From NCBI RefSeq assembly GCF_021531075.1, contig NZ_JADYTJ010000009.1:21487-85486 (forward strand): 64,000 bases of DNA. The letters run 5' to 3'. A program made the position numbers and the translations under genes. The DNA is from Bacteroides caecigallinarum (GTDB taxonomy: Bacteria; Bacteroidota; Bacteroidia; Bacteroidales; Bacteroidaceae). A model generated the notes under the pieces. That model ran no database searches and had not been told where the DNA came from. It worked only from the letters and a program-made list of their open reading frames with translations. Below are positions 1 to 7,911 of the stretch, in pieces. How positions within the stretch are numbered: the stretch's first letter is position 1; each line of letters opens with the position of its first letter.

Positions 1-1091
1 TTCTGAAAATATTGCAAATCTTTACTCTTTATGAATCTCTGATAATACGAAAGCAACAAAGTTGTACATGGTAAGGCAATAATCATACCCAACATTCCCA
101 TAAGATAACCCCATATAGATAGAGAAAGAAGAATAATGGCAGGGTTCAATCCTGTTATCTTTCCCATAATCTTTGGGACAAGATACATATCCTGAATTAT
201 CTGAACAACACAAAAAACCAATAGAGCCAAACCTAATATTAAAATAAAACTTTCACCCGTATCAGCAGCTTTCAAAAGTGCTAAAATAATTGTCGGCACA
301 AATCCTATTATCTGCAGGTAAGGAACCATGTTCAATAATCCTATAAATAGTCCAAGACCTATTGCCAAAGGAAAATCTATTATTACAAATCCTATACTGA
401 ACAGTATTCCCACACAGAAAGCAACCAAAGCCTGACCTCTAAAATATTTATTCATACTATCCTTTACATCTTCGACTACCTTAGTTACAGGCCCTCTGTA
501 TTTCGCCGGCAACAACATAATCCATCCGGCTGAAATCTTCTCATAATCCAAAAGAATAAAGAACAAATATAATATCACTACAAAAACTGTAAATATGGTC
601 AATATAATATTATATGATGTAGATAGCAGCGACCACATCTTAGGCAATAAACTTTTGAGCGTATCAATTATATTTTCAGTATTCATGTGTTCCTGAATCC
701 AAACCCAATTGATATTATTGTGGAGAAACTCAGTAATATCTTTTGGAATAGAATTTAATTTACCTCCTTCCGTAAAATAAATTTCAATCAACGATCTGAG
801 TTTCATATACTCCTCTACCATAGGAGGAACAATCAATAAAAATCCTCCTGTTATTAAAAGCACGATACTTATCAATACTGCAATAATAGCAAGTGCCCTA
901 TTTTTGATTTTAAGTTTTTCCTGATAGAATTTCACCATAGGATACATCAAATATGCTATTATCCATGCAATGAAAAACGGAAGAAGCACTCCGCTAAGCA
1001 TATTTAAAAGATATAGGACTGCAATAACAATAGCTCCGCCTATAGCACCGCGGATAAAACTGTCGAATGTTATTTTTCTCTGATTTTCCAT
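1..1091 (-). CDS. AI-2E family transporter (PerM-like), C-terminus cut by window edge
   Basis: The frame is open from an ATG at 1091 down to base 1, so about 363 residues are visible and the C-terminus lies outside the window. It begins MENQRKITFDSFIRGAIGG. Two hydrophobic segments lie near residues 17-50 and another near 65-85, followed by a soluble stretch and a run of membrane helices. This matches the AI-2E exporter/PerM family (PF01594), about 350-380 residues, whose members are inner-membrane permeases or Na+/H+ antiporters. The substrate cannot be read from sequence. It is divergent from rsmI and has its own TATTTTTG -7 element. Family assignment is confident; transported molecule unknown. 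Confidence 0.88.
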   Translation of the reverse strand, partial: MENQRKITFDSFIRGAIGGAIVIAVLYLLNMLSGVLLPFFIAWIIAYLMYPMVKFYQEKLKIKNRALAIIAVLISIVLLITGGFLLIVPPMVEEYMKLRSLIEIYFTEGGKLNSIPKDITEFLHNNINWVWIQEHMNTENIIDTLKSLLPKMWSLLSTSYNIILTIFTVFVVILYLFFILLDYEKISAGWIMLLPAKYRGPVTKVVEDVKDSMNKYFRGQALVAFCVGILFSIGFVIIDFPLAIGLGLFIGLLNMVPYLQIIGFVPTIILALLKAADTGESFILILGLALLVFCVVQIIQDMYLVPKIMGKITGLNPAIILLSLSIWGYLMGMLGMIIALPCTTLLLSYYQRFIKSKDLQYFQ

Positions 1092-1120
1092 AAGTCGGTT
1101 ATTTTTGTTGCCTTATGTTG

Positions 1121-1128
1121 CAAAAATA
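1121..1128 (-). promoter_or_regulatory. -7 promoter element for the AI-2E transporter gene
   Basis: The minus strand reads TATTTTTG, an exact match to the Bacteroidota -7 consensus TAnnTTTG, about 30 bases upstream of the ATG at 1091. No clear TTTG -33 element was found at the usual spacing. Confidence 0.6.
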
Positions 1129-1246
1129 CAACTCTTATCCGTAATATATGTCTTTTGATTTTAAAATTATTGCTGATACAAGACATTACAATATACAACA
1201 TCTGTTAAATTTTACACGATTAGTACCATTTAGAATAAAAACTTTC

Positions 1247-1254
1247 TACCTTTG
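1247..1254 (+). promoter_or_regulatory. -7 promoter element for rsmI
   Basis: TACCTTTG matches TAnnTTTG exactly. Transcription would begin a few bases before 1263, which makes the ATG at 1281 a better start than the in-frame ATG at 1263, since that one would leave almost no leader. Confidence 0.65.
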
Positions 1255-1280
1255 TTATATTGATGTCAAACCAAACATAT

Positions 1281-1955
1281 ATGAGTAAACTTTATGTAGT
1301 TCCTACTCCGGTGGGAAATCTGGAAGATATGACTTTACGAGCTATAAGAGTCCTGAAGGAAGTTGATTTAATATTAGCTGAAGATACAAGGACAACAGGA
1401 ATTCTTTTAAAGCATTTTGAAATAAAGAAGCCGATGCTTTCACACCACAAATTCAACGAGCATCAAACTGTAGAATCAGTAGTTTCACGCATTAAATCCG
1501 GAGAGAATATTGCGTTGGTTTCAGATGCAGGTACTCCAGGAATTTCGGATCCGGGATTTCTAGTAGTAAGAGAATGCGTACGCAACGGAGTAGAAGTACA
1601 ATGTCTGCCGGGAGCCACAGCTTTTGTTCCTGCAATAGTTTCATCAGGTCTTCCCAACGAACGTTTCTGCTTTGAAGGCTTTTTGCCTCAGAAGAAAGGA
1701 AGAATGACAAGGCTCAACTCGCTGGTATCCGAAACGAGAACCATGATTTTCTATGAATCGCCATATCGTCTGGTAAAGACACTGACTCAATTTTCCGAAA
1801 TATTTGGCGAAGAACGACTTGTTGCAGTATGCAGGGAAATCTCAAAGATTCATGAAGAATGCGTACGCGGAACTATTAAAGAAGTTGTAGAACATTTTAC
1901 ACAGACAGAACCTAAAGGAGAAATTGTTATCATTCTCCAAGGAAACCAAGAATAA
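1281..1955 (+). CDS. rsmI: 16S rRNA (cytidine(1402)-2'-O)-methyltransferase RsmI
   Basis: RsmI uses S-adenosylmethionine to 2'-O-methylate C1402 in the 16S rRNA decoding centre. The product of about 224 residues begins MSKLYVVPTPVGNLEDMTLR, the family N-terminus. It contains LAEDTRTTGILLKHF and a glycine-rich SDAGTPGISDPG motif, then CLPGATAFVPA, all typical of the tetrapyrrole-methylase fold. In-frame ATG (1263) and TTG (1260) codons lie upstream, but family alignment and the promoter at 1247-1254 favour 1281. A lipoprotein gene follows 25 bases downstream and may be co-transcribed. Confidence 0.95.
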   Translation: MSKLYVVPTPVGNLEDMTLRAIRVLKEVDLILAEDTRTTGILLKHFEIKKPMLSHHKFNEHQTVESVVSRIKSGENIALVSDAGTPGISDPGFLVVRECVRNGVEVQCLPGATAFVPAIVSSGLPNERFCFEGFLPQKKGRMTRLNSLVSETRTMIFYESPYRLVKTLTQFSEIFGEERLVAVCREISKIHEECVRGTIKEVVEHFTQTEPKGEIVIILQGNQE

Positions 1956-1980
1956 ACAGAAACTATAAATAATAACAATC

Positions 1981-2838
1981 ATGAAAAAAGTAGTATTATT
2001 TTCGGTATGTATTGCCGCATTAATGGCATCGTCATGTAACAACATGAACAAAAAGAATGATGACCTTAAGGCACAGAATGATTCATTGATTACTGAATTG
2101 TCCAACAGAAATGTAGAATTGGATGAAATAATGGGAGCTTTTAATGAAATCCAGGAAGGATTCCGCGAAATCAATGAAGCAGAAAACAGAGTTGACTTGA
2201 ATGGTGGTGCAATAGAAAATCAGTCTACTGCAAATAAAATCAAAGATGACATAAAATTCATCAGCAAAAAGCTAAAAGACAACAGAGAACTGATAGCAAA
2301 ACTAGAACAACAACTGAAAAACAGCAATTATAAAAGCCAACAGCTGAAACGAGCACTGGAAAATCTGACTGCAGAACTGGCTGCTAAACAACAACAGATA
2401 GAAACATTGCAGACAGAACTGGCTTCAAAGAATATCAGAATAGCCGAACTGGACGAAGCTGTAGTGTCGCTGACCAAAAACGTAGATCAGTTGTCTGCTG
2501 AAAACGAAGAAAAGAGCAAAACTGTAGAAGCTCAAGACAAAGCACTTAACACTGCATGGTATGTATTCGGTACAAAAAGCGAACTAAAAGACCAGAAAAT
2601 ACTAAAAGGCGGTGACGTTCTTAAAGAAAATGATTTCAACAAAGAATATTTCACTGAAATAGATATCAGAAAGACCAAGACAATAAAACTGTATTCAAAA
2701 CGTGCAGAACTTTTGACATCACACCCACAAGGCTCATATAAACTTGAGAAAGACGACAAAGGACAGTACGTTCTGGAAATAACAAAAGCAGATGATTTCT
2801 GGAGTATCTCAAGATATCTGGTTATACAGGTAAGATAA
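1981..2838 (+). CDS. Coiled-coil lipoprotein of unknown function
   Basis: 285 residues. The N-terminus has a signal peptide with a lipobox ending LMASSC (Cys19), so it is probably a lipidated envelope protein. Residues about 22-190 are rich in K, E, Q, N and L with heptad-like spacing, predicting a long coiled coil, for example the ALENLTAELAAKQQQIETLQ stretch. The C-terminal 95 residues are globular-looking (WYVFGTKSELKDQKIL, then DDFWSISRYLVIQVR). Such proteins occur in Bacteroidales, but I know no demonstrated function. It sits 25 bases behind rsmI and ends before a clear terminator. Confidence 0.85.
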   Translation: MKKVVLFSVCIAALMASSCNNMNKKNDDLKAQNDSLITELSNRNVELDEIMGAFNEIQEGFREINEAENRVDLNGGAIENQSTANKIKDDIKFISKKLKDNRELIAKLEQQLKNSNYKSQQLKRALENLTAELAAKQQQIETLQTELASKNIRIAELDEAVVSLTKNVDQLSAENEEKSKTVEAQDKALNTAWYVFGTKSELKDQKILKGGDVLKENDFNKEYFTEIDIRKTKTIKLYSKRAELLTSHPQGSYKLEKDDKGQYVLEITKADDFWSISRYLVIQVR

Positions 2839-2887
2839 AATAAATTTTAGCAAGACAAAATACATTCAATAAAATCACACTCACAAT

Positions 2888-2920
2888 AAAGGGCTAACTT
2901 TATAGGTTAGCCTTTTATTT
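2888..2920 (+). terminator. Rho-independent terminator after the coiled-coil lipoprotein gene
   Basis: GGCTAAC (2892-2898) pairs with GTTAGCC (2906-2912) around a 7-base loop, extended by flanking A/T pairs and followed by TTTTATTTT. It lies 50 bases past the stop at 2838. Confidence 0.85.
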
Positions 2921-2935
2921 TATACCCATATAAAC

Positions 2936-2966
2936 AAAAAAATCAGATTGAATATTCAATCTGATT
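2936..2966 (-). terminator. Rho-independent terminator of the SRP RNA/tRNA-Thr transcript
   Basis: A perfect 26-base palindrome at 2941-2966 (AATCAGATTGAAT and its complement) ends, on the minus strand, in a run of seven T. It starts 7 bases past the 3' end of the last tRNA-Thr and closes the minus-strand RNA operon. Confidence 0.9.
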
Positions 2967-2973
2967 TCCTTCG

Positions 2974-3047
2974 AGCCTCTTGTCGGATTCGAACCAACGA
3001 CCCCGAGATTACAAATCACGTGCTCTGGCCAACTGAGCTAAAGAGGC
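2974..3047 (-). tRNA. tRNA-Thr (anticodon TGT), copy 3 in transcript order
   Basis: The 74-base gene folds as a cloverleaf on the minus strand: acceptor GCCTCTT/AAGAGGC, D arm AGCTCAGTTGGCCAGAGC, anticodon loop TTTGTAA with TGT, and T loop TTCGAAT. The discriminator is T and CCA is not encoded. The anticodon stem CGTGA/TCTCG carries a T-T mismatch at 29/41, shared by all three copies. Confidence 0.96.
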
Positions 3048-3078
3048 AAAGAATATATTTCAATATGTTTTTATTTCG

Positions 3079-3152
3079 AGCCTCTTGTCGGATTCGAACC
3101 AACGACCCCGAGATTACAAATCACGTGCTCTGGCCAACTGAGCTAAAGAGGC
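3079..3152 (-). tRNA. tRNA-Thr (anticodon TGT), copy 2
   Basis: Identical in sequence to the copy at 2974-3047 and exactly 105 bases from it. The 31-base spacer on its low-coordinate side is also closely similar to the next one, so gene plus spacer behave as a tandem duplication unit. Confidence 0.96.
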
Positions 3153-3183
3153 AGGGAAATATATTCCAATATGTTTTATTTCG

Positions 3184-3257
3184 AGCCTCTTGTCGGATTC
3201 GAACCAACGACCCCGAGATTACAAATCACGTGCTCTGGCCAACTGAGCTAAAGAGGC
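3184..3257 (-). tRNA. tRNA-Thr (anticodon TGT), copy 1, next to the SRP RNA
   Basis: Third identical tRNA-Thr(TGT), again 105 bases from its neighbour. It begins 3 bases after the predicted 3' end of the SRP RNA, so the two RNAs must be separated by processing of a common precursor. Confidence 0.96.
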
Positions 3258-3260
3258 AGG

Positions 3261-3358
3261 TGGGTAAGCTTACCATATCGCGCCGCTACAACCAACTACC
3301 TTTGCTGCGATCAAGCCCTGGAGGATTCGAAGGGAGCTGGCCGTATGGGACTTACCCA
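3261..3358 (-). ncRNA. ffs: Signal recognition particle RNA (small bacterial SRP, ffs)
   Basis: On the minus strand the ends pair as TGGGTAAG with CTTACCCA, then CCATA with TATGG, then GCCAGCT with AGTTGGT, giving one long rod. The apical part reads TCCTCCAGGGC, a short loop, then GCAGCAAAGGTA, matching the conserved CAGG/AGCA internal loop of SRP RNA where Ffh binds. The 3' arm contains GCGCGATATGG, also typical of small bacterial SRP RNAs. About 98 bases. SRP RNA scaffolds Ffh and FtsY for co-translational membrane targeting. The exact ends are inferred from pairing. Confidence 0.82.
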
Positions 3359-3368
3359 TGTTATGTAT

Positions 3369-3407
3369 CGCAATCAATTAATGTCTTTTCAGTATTTCCT
3401 GATTGCG
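3369..3407 (-). other. Hairpin in the 5' leader of the SRP RNA precursor
   Basis: CGCAATCA (3369-3376) and TGATTGCG (3400-3407) form a perfect 8-bp inverted repeat with a 23-base loop. It lies exactly between the -7 element (3412-3419) and the mature 5' end (about 3358), so it would form at the start of the precursor. It may guide 5' processing; that role is inference. Confidence 0.55.
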
Positions 3408-3411
3408 GGTG

Positions 3412-3419
3412 CAAAGGTA
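3412..3419 (-). promoter_or_regulatory. Promoter of the SRP RNA/tRNA-Thr transcript
   Basis: The minus strand reads TACCTTTG, matching TAnnTTTG. A GTTG sequence lies 19 bases upstream, close to the TTTG -33 consensus. No other promoter-like site was seen before the tRNAs, which supports one four-RNA transcript. Confidence 0.65.
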
Positions 3420-3524
3420 GGTATTTTTTTCAATTACACAACTATTATTGAATAAAAAAATAAAGTTTTACCCTTAAAAAGATGTTTTTTCGCTCTTTTG
3501 TATACTTTCTATGCCGAAAAAACT

Positions 3525-3532
3525 TACTTTTG
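3525..3532 (+). promoter_or_regulatory. -7 promoter element for the DUF4199-apbE operon
   Basis: TACTTTTG matches TAnnTTTG, 28 bases before the ATG at 3561. A TTTG at 3497-3500 is slightly too far upstream for a canonical -33 element. The six following genes are all on the plus strand with short or overlapping junctions. Confidence 0.6.
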
Positions 3533-3560
3533 CACTATAATTATATTATAACAAAAGGAC

Positions 3561-4106
3561 ATGCAAGACAAACCAAAAACTCTACAGGAACATGCAATGC
3601 GTTTCGGCACTATGATGGGAATTTTCTGGATAATCAAATTCTCGTTTCTGCCTATAGGTTTCAAAATACCACTGCTGCAACTTCTATTCATTTTTATGAC
3701 TATGTTTGTCCCCATACTAGGATACATATACATCCGTAAGTACAGAGAACGCTACTGCAACGGAGAGTTGTCATTTGCCCGCGGATGGATATTTTCATTA
3801 TATATGTATTTCTTCGCATCGCTTCTAACAGCTGCTGCACATTATATTTATTTCCAGTTCATAGACAACGGATATCTTACCGGTACATATATGGAACAGC
3901 TGGAAAGTCTTAAATCTACACTTACGGGCGACCTTGAGGCATCGATAGACCAACTGATACAGAATCTTGACACAATAGCATCAATGTCGGCACTGCAGCT
4001 CACCATGCAATTAATATTCCAGAACATATTCTACGGAGCCATACTGTCATTGCCTACTGCACTACTGGCTATGCGAAGGAAGAAGAAAATCATAAACCAA
4101 CAATAA
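3561..4106 (+). CDS. DUF4199 family membrane protein
   Basis: 181 residues, beginning MQDKPKTLQEHAMRFGTMMG. Hydrophobic segments lie near residues 15-32 and 37-55, then near 75-95, and finally near 150-172, leaving a hydrophilic loop at about 105-145. This layout fits DUF4199, a Bacteroidota membrane family of unknown function that is commonly encoded just before a dolichyl-phosphate-mannose-synthase-like glycosyltransferase, as here (gap 15 bases). The pairing suggests a role with the glycosyltransferase at the inner membrane; that is inference. Confidence 0.85.
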   Translation: MQDKPKTLQEHAMRFGTMMGIFWIIKFSFLPIGFKIPLLQLLFIFMTMFVPILGYIYIRKYRERYCNGELSFARGWIFSLYMYFFASLLTAAAHYIYFQFIDNGYLTGTYMEQLESLKSTLTGDLEASIDQLIQNLDTIASMSALQLTMQLIFQNIFYGAILSLPTALLAMRRKKKIINQQ

Positions 4107-4121
4107 CATAAAAAAACTCAA

Positions 4122-5072
4122 ATGGACATATCAGTAGTAATACCTCTATATAACGAAGAAGAATCATTGCCGGAACTTCAGGCGTGGATAGAAAAAGTAA
4201 TGCACGAGCATGGCTTCAGCTACGAAATAATCTTCGTCAACGATGGCAGCACAGACCATTCATGGAACGTGATAGAAGACCTAAGCAAGAAGCATGACAA
4301 TATAAAAGGAATAAAATTCCGCCGCAACTACGGGAAGTCCCCTGCCCTGTTCTGCGGATTCGAAAAGGCAGAAGGAGATGTAGTCATAACAATGGATGCC
4401 GACTTACAGGACAGCCCTGATGAAATTCCGGAACTGTACAGAATGATTACAGAAGACGGATACGATCTGGTGTCGGGATGGAAACAGAAAAGATACGATC
4501 CTCTTTCGAAGACTATTCCTACCAAGCTGTTTAATGCCACAGCAAGAAAAGTTTCAGGAATAAAGAATCTGCATGATTTCAACTGCGGACTGAAAGCATA
4601 CCGTCGCGAAGTAATAAAAAACATAGAAGTGTATGGCGAAATGCACCGCTACATACCATATCTGGCAAAGAATGCCGGTTTCAGCAAAATAGGCGAAAAA
4701 GTGGTTCATCATCAGGCACGCAAATATGGAAAGACAAAATTCGGTATAAACAGATTCGTAAACGGTTATCTTGACCTTATCACATTATGGTTCCTCTCTA
4801 AATTCGGAGTGAAACCTATGCACATTTTCGGATTCCTTGGTTCCATTATGTTTTTCCTTGGATTTCTGGCACTGATAGCCGTTGGAGCAATGAAGATTTA
4901 CAATATGCACGCAGGCAATCCGTACAGCCTGGTGACAGACAATCCTTATTTCTTCCTTGCACTGACAACAATGATACTAGGTACGCAACTGTTTCTGGCC
5001 GGATTCCTTGGCGAACTCATTGCCCGAAACTCTACAGAGAGGAACAAATACCAAATAGAAAAAGAACTATAA
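4122..5072 (+). CDS. Family 2 glycosyltransferase, polyprenyl-phosphate type, with C-terminal membrane anchor
   Basis: 316 residues. The GT-A domain (about 1-225) opens MDISVVIPLYNEEESLPEL and has IIFVNDGSTDHSW and the metal-binding TMDADLQDSPDEI motif. Two strong transmembrane helices follow at about 233-258 and 272-298. This is the layout of GtrB/ArnC/DPM1-like enzymes, which move a sugar from a nucleotide donor to a lipid-linked phosphate on the cytoplasmic face. Donor and acceptor cannot be assigned from sequence. DUF4199 precedes it and two envelope proteins follow, consistent with surface glycan or lipid modification. Confidence 0.92.
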   Translation: MDISVVIPLYNEEESLPELQAWIEKVMHEHGFSYEIIFVNDGSTDHSWNVIEDLSKKHDNIKGIKFRRNYGKSPALFCGFEKAEGDVVITMDADLQDSPDEIPELYRMITEDGYDLVSGWKQKRYDPLSKTIPTKLFNATARKVSGIKNLHDFNCGLKAYRREVIKNIEVYGEMHRYIPYLAKNAGFSKIGEKVVHHQARKYGKTKFGINRFVNGYLDLITLWFLSKFGVKPMHIFGFLGSIMFFLGFLALIAVGAMKIYNMHAGNPYSLVTDNPYFFLALTTMILGTQLFLAGFLGELIARNSTERNKYQIEKEL

Positions 5073-5080
5073 CGTATACA

Positions 5081-5629
5081 ATGAAGAGACTACCCCTGAT
5101 TTTCATAATATTCACACTGGTCGCAACATTAATGCTTAACGGTTGCGAAGGTGAAGTATGTCCACCCAATGCAATGGCATATGCAAAATTCACCCTGGTG
5201 AGCCAACACGGAACAGCTGTAGCACCCACAGTACCAACAAGCATCATAGGACAAATGACAGCCGATGTTACTGTATTCGACACTCTGGACAATGGTGAAA
5301 TAGTAGAAAGAATAGTTGAAGACTCCATTATCAGCGACACACTGATAAATAAGGAAAGCAATATGAGCACATTCAAGGTTCCACTAAGCTATTCCGACGA
5401 AACTACATTCATCATAAGCTACGATGGCGAACAGCAGGATTATATAACAATCAAGCACCGCAATATCCCATATTTCATGAGTGTAGATTGTGGCACTATG
5501 ATGTTCCACGAAGCGACAGAAGTGACACACAGTTACGGGATAGACTCTGTAGTAATAGTAAATCCAAACATTGACAATTATGAGAAAGAAAACTTCAGGA
5601 TATATTTTACAATTGCTGATACTCAGTAG
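5081..5629 (+). CDS. DUF6452-like lipoprotein
   Basis: 182 residues with a signal peptide and lipobox ending LMLNGC (Cys22), then CEGEVCPPNAMAYAKFTLVS. The rest is soluble and probably beta-rich. It resembles DUF6452, a Bacteroidales family usually followed by DUF6048, exactly as here. It starts 8 bases after the glycosyltransferase stop. Its last 50 bases overlap the start of the next gene in another frame. Function unknown. Confidence 0.8.
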   Translation: MKRLPLIFIIFTLVATLMLNGCEGEVCPPNAMAYAKFTLVSQHGTAVAPTVPTSIIGQMTADVTVFDTLDNGEIVERIVEDSIISDTLINKESNMSTFKVPLSYSDETTFIISYDGEQQDYITIKHRNIPYFMSVDCGTMMFHEATEVTHSYGIDSVVIVNPNIDNYEKENFRIYFTIADTQ

Positions 5630-6287
5630 TCTGCTGATATGTCCGATGTATGCTTTCGCACAAGACAAGAAGGACAAGGAAAAAGAAAAGACAGAAAATG
5701 TAAAGCTGTATCAGGGAACCACCATTGGTGTAGAAATAGCAGGCCTTGGGAATTATGTGCTGGGCAGCGATATATTGAGCAGCGAAGTAATGTTGCAGGC
5801 AAACTTTCTGAACCGTTTCCTGCCTGTAGTTGAAGTAGGATACGGCAAAGTAAATACACTGAGTGATGCCACCGACATACATTACAAGACAGCCGCACCG
5901 TTCTTCAAAATAGGAGCCGACTATAACTTCTTCCACGACAAGCCTCATTTGCCGGGATTCCTGTTCGGAGGTATCAGGTATGGCTTTTCATCATTCACAT
6001 ATGATGTAGACGGTCCAGACATGACAGACACCAATTACGGAGGACAGATACACGTTCCATTCTCATACCACGGTGTAAATACTACTGCTCATTGGCTGGA
6101 GATAGTAGGCGGAATGAAAGTAAAAATCTACAAAGGTTTCTGTATGGGTTGGAGCGTAAAATATAAAAAGCGTCTCAGCTACACCAAACATGCCAATACA
6201 GAACCTTGGTACATACCCGGCTATGGCGAGAATGCAGGAACAGGTTTCACCCTGTCATATCATCTGATGTACAATCTTCCATTTTAA
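5580..6287 (+). CDS. DUF6048-like outer-membrane or periplasmic beta-barrel protein
   Basis: 235 residues from the ATG at 5580 (MRKKTSGYILQLLILS). A signal peptide ends near ICPMYAFAQ. A charged KDKKDKEKEKTE linker follows, then alternating hydrophobic/aromatic strands ending in YHLMYNLPF, whose terminal F is typical of outer-membrane barrels. It matches the DUF6048 pattern. An in-frame TTG lies at 5571, but the signal peptide favours 5580. The start is 50 bases inside DUF6452, so translation is probably coupled. Function unknown. Confidence 0.82.
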   Translation: MRKKTSGYILQLLILSSLLICPMYAFAQDKKDKEKEKTENVKLYQGTTIGVEIAGLGNYVLGSDILSSEVMLQANFLNRFLPVVEVGYGKVNTLSDATDIHYKTAAPFFKIGADYNFFHDKPHLPGFLFGGIRYGFSSFTYDVDGPDMTDTNYGGQIHVPFSYHGVNTTAHWLEIVGGMKVKIYKGFCMGWSVKYKKRLSYTKHANTEPWYIPGYGENAGTGFTLSYHLMYNLPF

Positions 6288-6290
6288 CAT

Positions 6291-6857
6291 ATGAGTGTAA
6301 TTGAAATTTGGCTGCTGGCCGTAAGCCTGGCCATCGACTGTTTTACCGTTTCAGTGGCAAGCGGTATTATTCTTCATAAAATAGAGTGGAAAATATTTCT
6401 GAAGATGGGCTTCTTCTTCGGACTGTTCCAGGCCATGATGCCGTTTTTGGGATGGGCAGGAGCAAAGAACTTCCATCACTATATAGAAGCATACGATCAC
6501 TGGATAGCTTTCGGACTGCTTACATTCCTTGGCATAAGGATGATAAAGGAATACTTCAGCGACGATGAGTCATGCAGTTTCGACCCACACAAACTGAAAG
6601 TCATACTCACACTGGCTGTAGCCACAAGTATTGATGCACTGGCTGTAGGCATATCATTCGCATTCACCGGATTCAAGACACTTGCTTCACTTGCACATCC
6701 GCTTATAGCCATCGGAGTTGCATCATTCGTAATCTCAATAATAGGAAGCCTTATCGGGGTTTTCTTCGGAAAGCGGTTTAACCTAAAGATGGAGATATTC
6801 GGAGGACTGGTACTTATAGGCATAGGAGTGAAAATTCTAATAGAACATTTATCATAA
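6291..6857 (+). CDS. mntP: Putative manganese efflux pump MntP
   Basis: 188 residues, the usual family length. Six hydrophobic segments form two inverted three-helix repeats. The signature acidic sites are visible in SLAIDCFTVSVASG (helix 1) and VATSIDALAVGISFAF (helix 4); both Asp residues are needed for Mn2+ export in characterised MntP. It lies 3 bases after the DUF6048 stop and 15 bases before apbE. No yybP-ykoY-type manganese riboswitch is visible upstream, so expression probably follows the operon promoter. Confidence 0.93.
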   Translation: MSVIEIWLLAVSLAIDCFTVSVASGIILHKIEWKIFLKMGFFFGLFQAMMPFLGWAGAKNFHHYIEAYDHWIAFGLLTFLGIRMIKEYFSDDESCSFDPHKLKVILTLAVATSIDALAVGISFAFTGFKTLASLAHPLIAIGVASFVISIIGSLIGVFFGKRFNLKMEIFGGLVLIGIGVKILIEHLS

Positions 6858-6872
6858 AAAACATACAGAAAC

Positions 6873-7886
6873 ATGAACAATAAATCATTGAAGTGGCAGA
6901 TACCATTCCTGATTCTGCTCATAGTAGGAACATTTTTCATTCTGAAAAAACAGCCACCTTTCCACACAGACCAGGGACTGGTGTTCGGCACAATGTACAA
7001 GATAACATATCAGCATGCCGAAAACCTCAAACCGGAAATTGAGGCAGCCCTGAAAGAGGTGGACAATTCACTTTCGCCTTTCAACAAGAATTCGGTCATC
7101 ACACGCATAAACAATAATACCGACATGACTGCCGACAGTCTTCTGACCGACGTATTTATGCTTGCAAAAAGTATATCAGAAGAAACAGACGGAGCCTTCG
7201 ACATAACAGTGGCGCCACTCGTCAATGCATGGGGGTTCGGATTCGACAGTTCCACAAACGTAAGCCGCGAGACTATAGACTCGCTACGCCAGTTTGTTGG
7301 TTTCGATAAGATATCTCTCAAGGACGGGGAAATAATAAAGCAGGACAGCAGAACCATGCTTGACTGTAGCGCAATAGCCAAAGGCTACGGAGTGGACCAC
7401 GTGGCACGACTTCTTGACAGCAAGGGAGTGGAAAACTATATGATAGACATAGGTGGCGAGCTTGTACTGAAAGGCAAAAATCCAAGAATGAATCCGTGGC
7501 GCATAGGAATAAACAAGCCTATAGACGATTCTCTTTCAGTAAATCAGGAATTGCAGACTGTAATGGAAATCACAAATGCCGGACTTGCCACATCGGGCAA
7601 TTACCGCAACTTTTATTACAAGGACGGCAAGAAATATGCACATACCATAAATCCGCGTACAGGATATCCTGTGCAGCACAACATACTGTCGTCTACGGTA
7701 GTGGCAAAAAACTGTGCTACAGCCGATGCTTATGCCACTGCTTTTATGGTTTTAGGACTTGACTCTGCTGTTGCCATCTGCAATGCTCACCCAGAGATTG
7801 ATGCTTATTTTATTTATTCTGACGAAAACGATTCAACCAAAGTGTTCTACACAAAAGGGATGAAAAGATTCATCAGAAACAAATAA
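6873..7886 (+). CDS. apbE: FAD:protein FMN transferase (ApbE)
   Basis: 337 residues. ApbE attaches FMN covalently to Thr/Ser residues of periplasmic or membrane flavoproteins such as RnfG and NqrC. The N-terminal membrane segment (about 9-25) anchors the protein facing the periplasm. Family motifs are DNSLSPFNKNSVITRIN, the LDCSAIAKGYGVDHVA stretch, YMIDIGGELVLKGKN and YAHTINPRTGYPV. No clear lipobox Cys is seen, so this looks like an anchored rather than lipidated form. It is the last gene of the operon; a palindromic repeat array starts 25 bases after its stop. Confidence 0.93.
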   Translation: MNNKSLKWQIPFLILLIVGTFFILKKQPPFHTDQGLVFGTMYKITYQHAENLKPEIEAALKEVDNSLSPFNKNSVITRINNNTDMTADSLLTDVFMLAKSISEETDGAFDITVAPLVNAWGFGFDSSTNVSRETIDSLRQFVGFDKISLKDGEIIKQDSRTMLDCSAIAKGYGVDHVARLLDSKGVENYMIDIGGELVLKGKNPRMNPWRIGINKPIDDSLSVNQELQTVMEITNAGLATSGNYRNFYYKDGKKYAHTINPRTGYPVQHNILSSTVVAKNCATADAYATAFMVLGLDSAVAICNAHPEIDAYFIYSDENDSTKVFYTKGMKRFIRNK

Positions 7887-7911
7887 ATCGTGAAAACAGA
7901 ACATTTTTATC

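Noticed and set aside
22..213. 63-codon minus-strand frame near the left edge
   Set aside because: Out of frame within the truncated AI-2E transporter gene.
2974..3257. Regularly spaced 105-bp repeats as a CRISPR array
   Set aside because: The repeated units fold as tRNA-Thr and the spacers are nearly identical to each other; no cas genes are present.
2948..3451. Open frame of about 167 codons with three repeated segments
   Set aside because: It is antisense read-through of the three identical tRNA-Thr genes and the SRP RNA; the repeats reflect the tRNAs, not a protein.
6200..6300. yybP-ykoY manganese riboswitch before mntP
   Set aside because: mntP starts 3 bases after the DUF6048 stop; no room and no conserved structure upstream.
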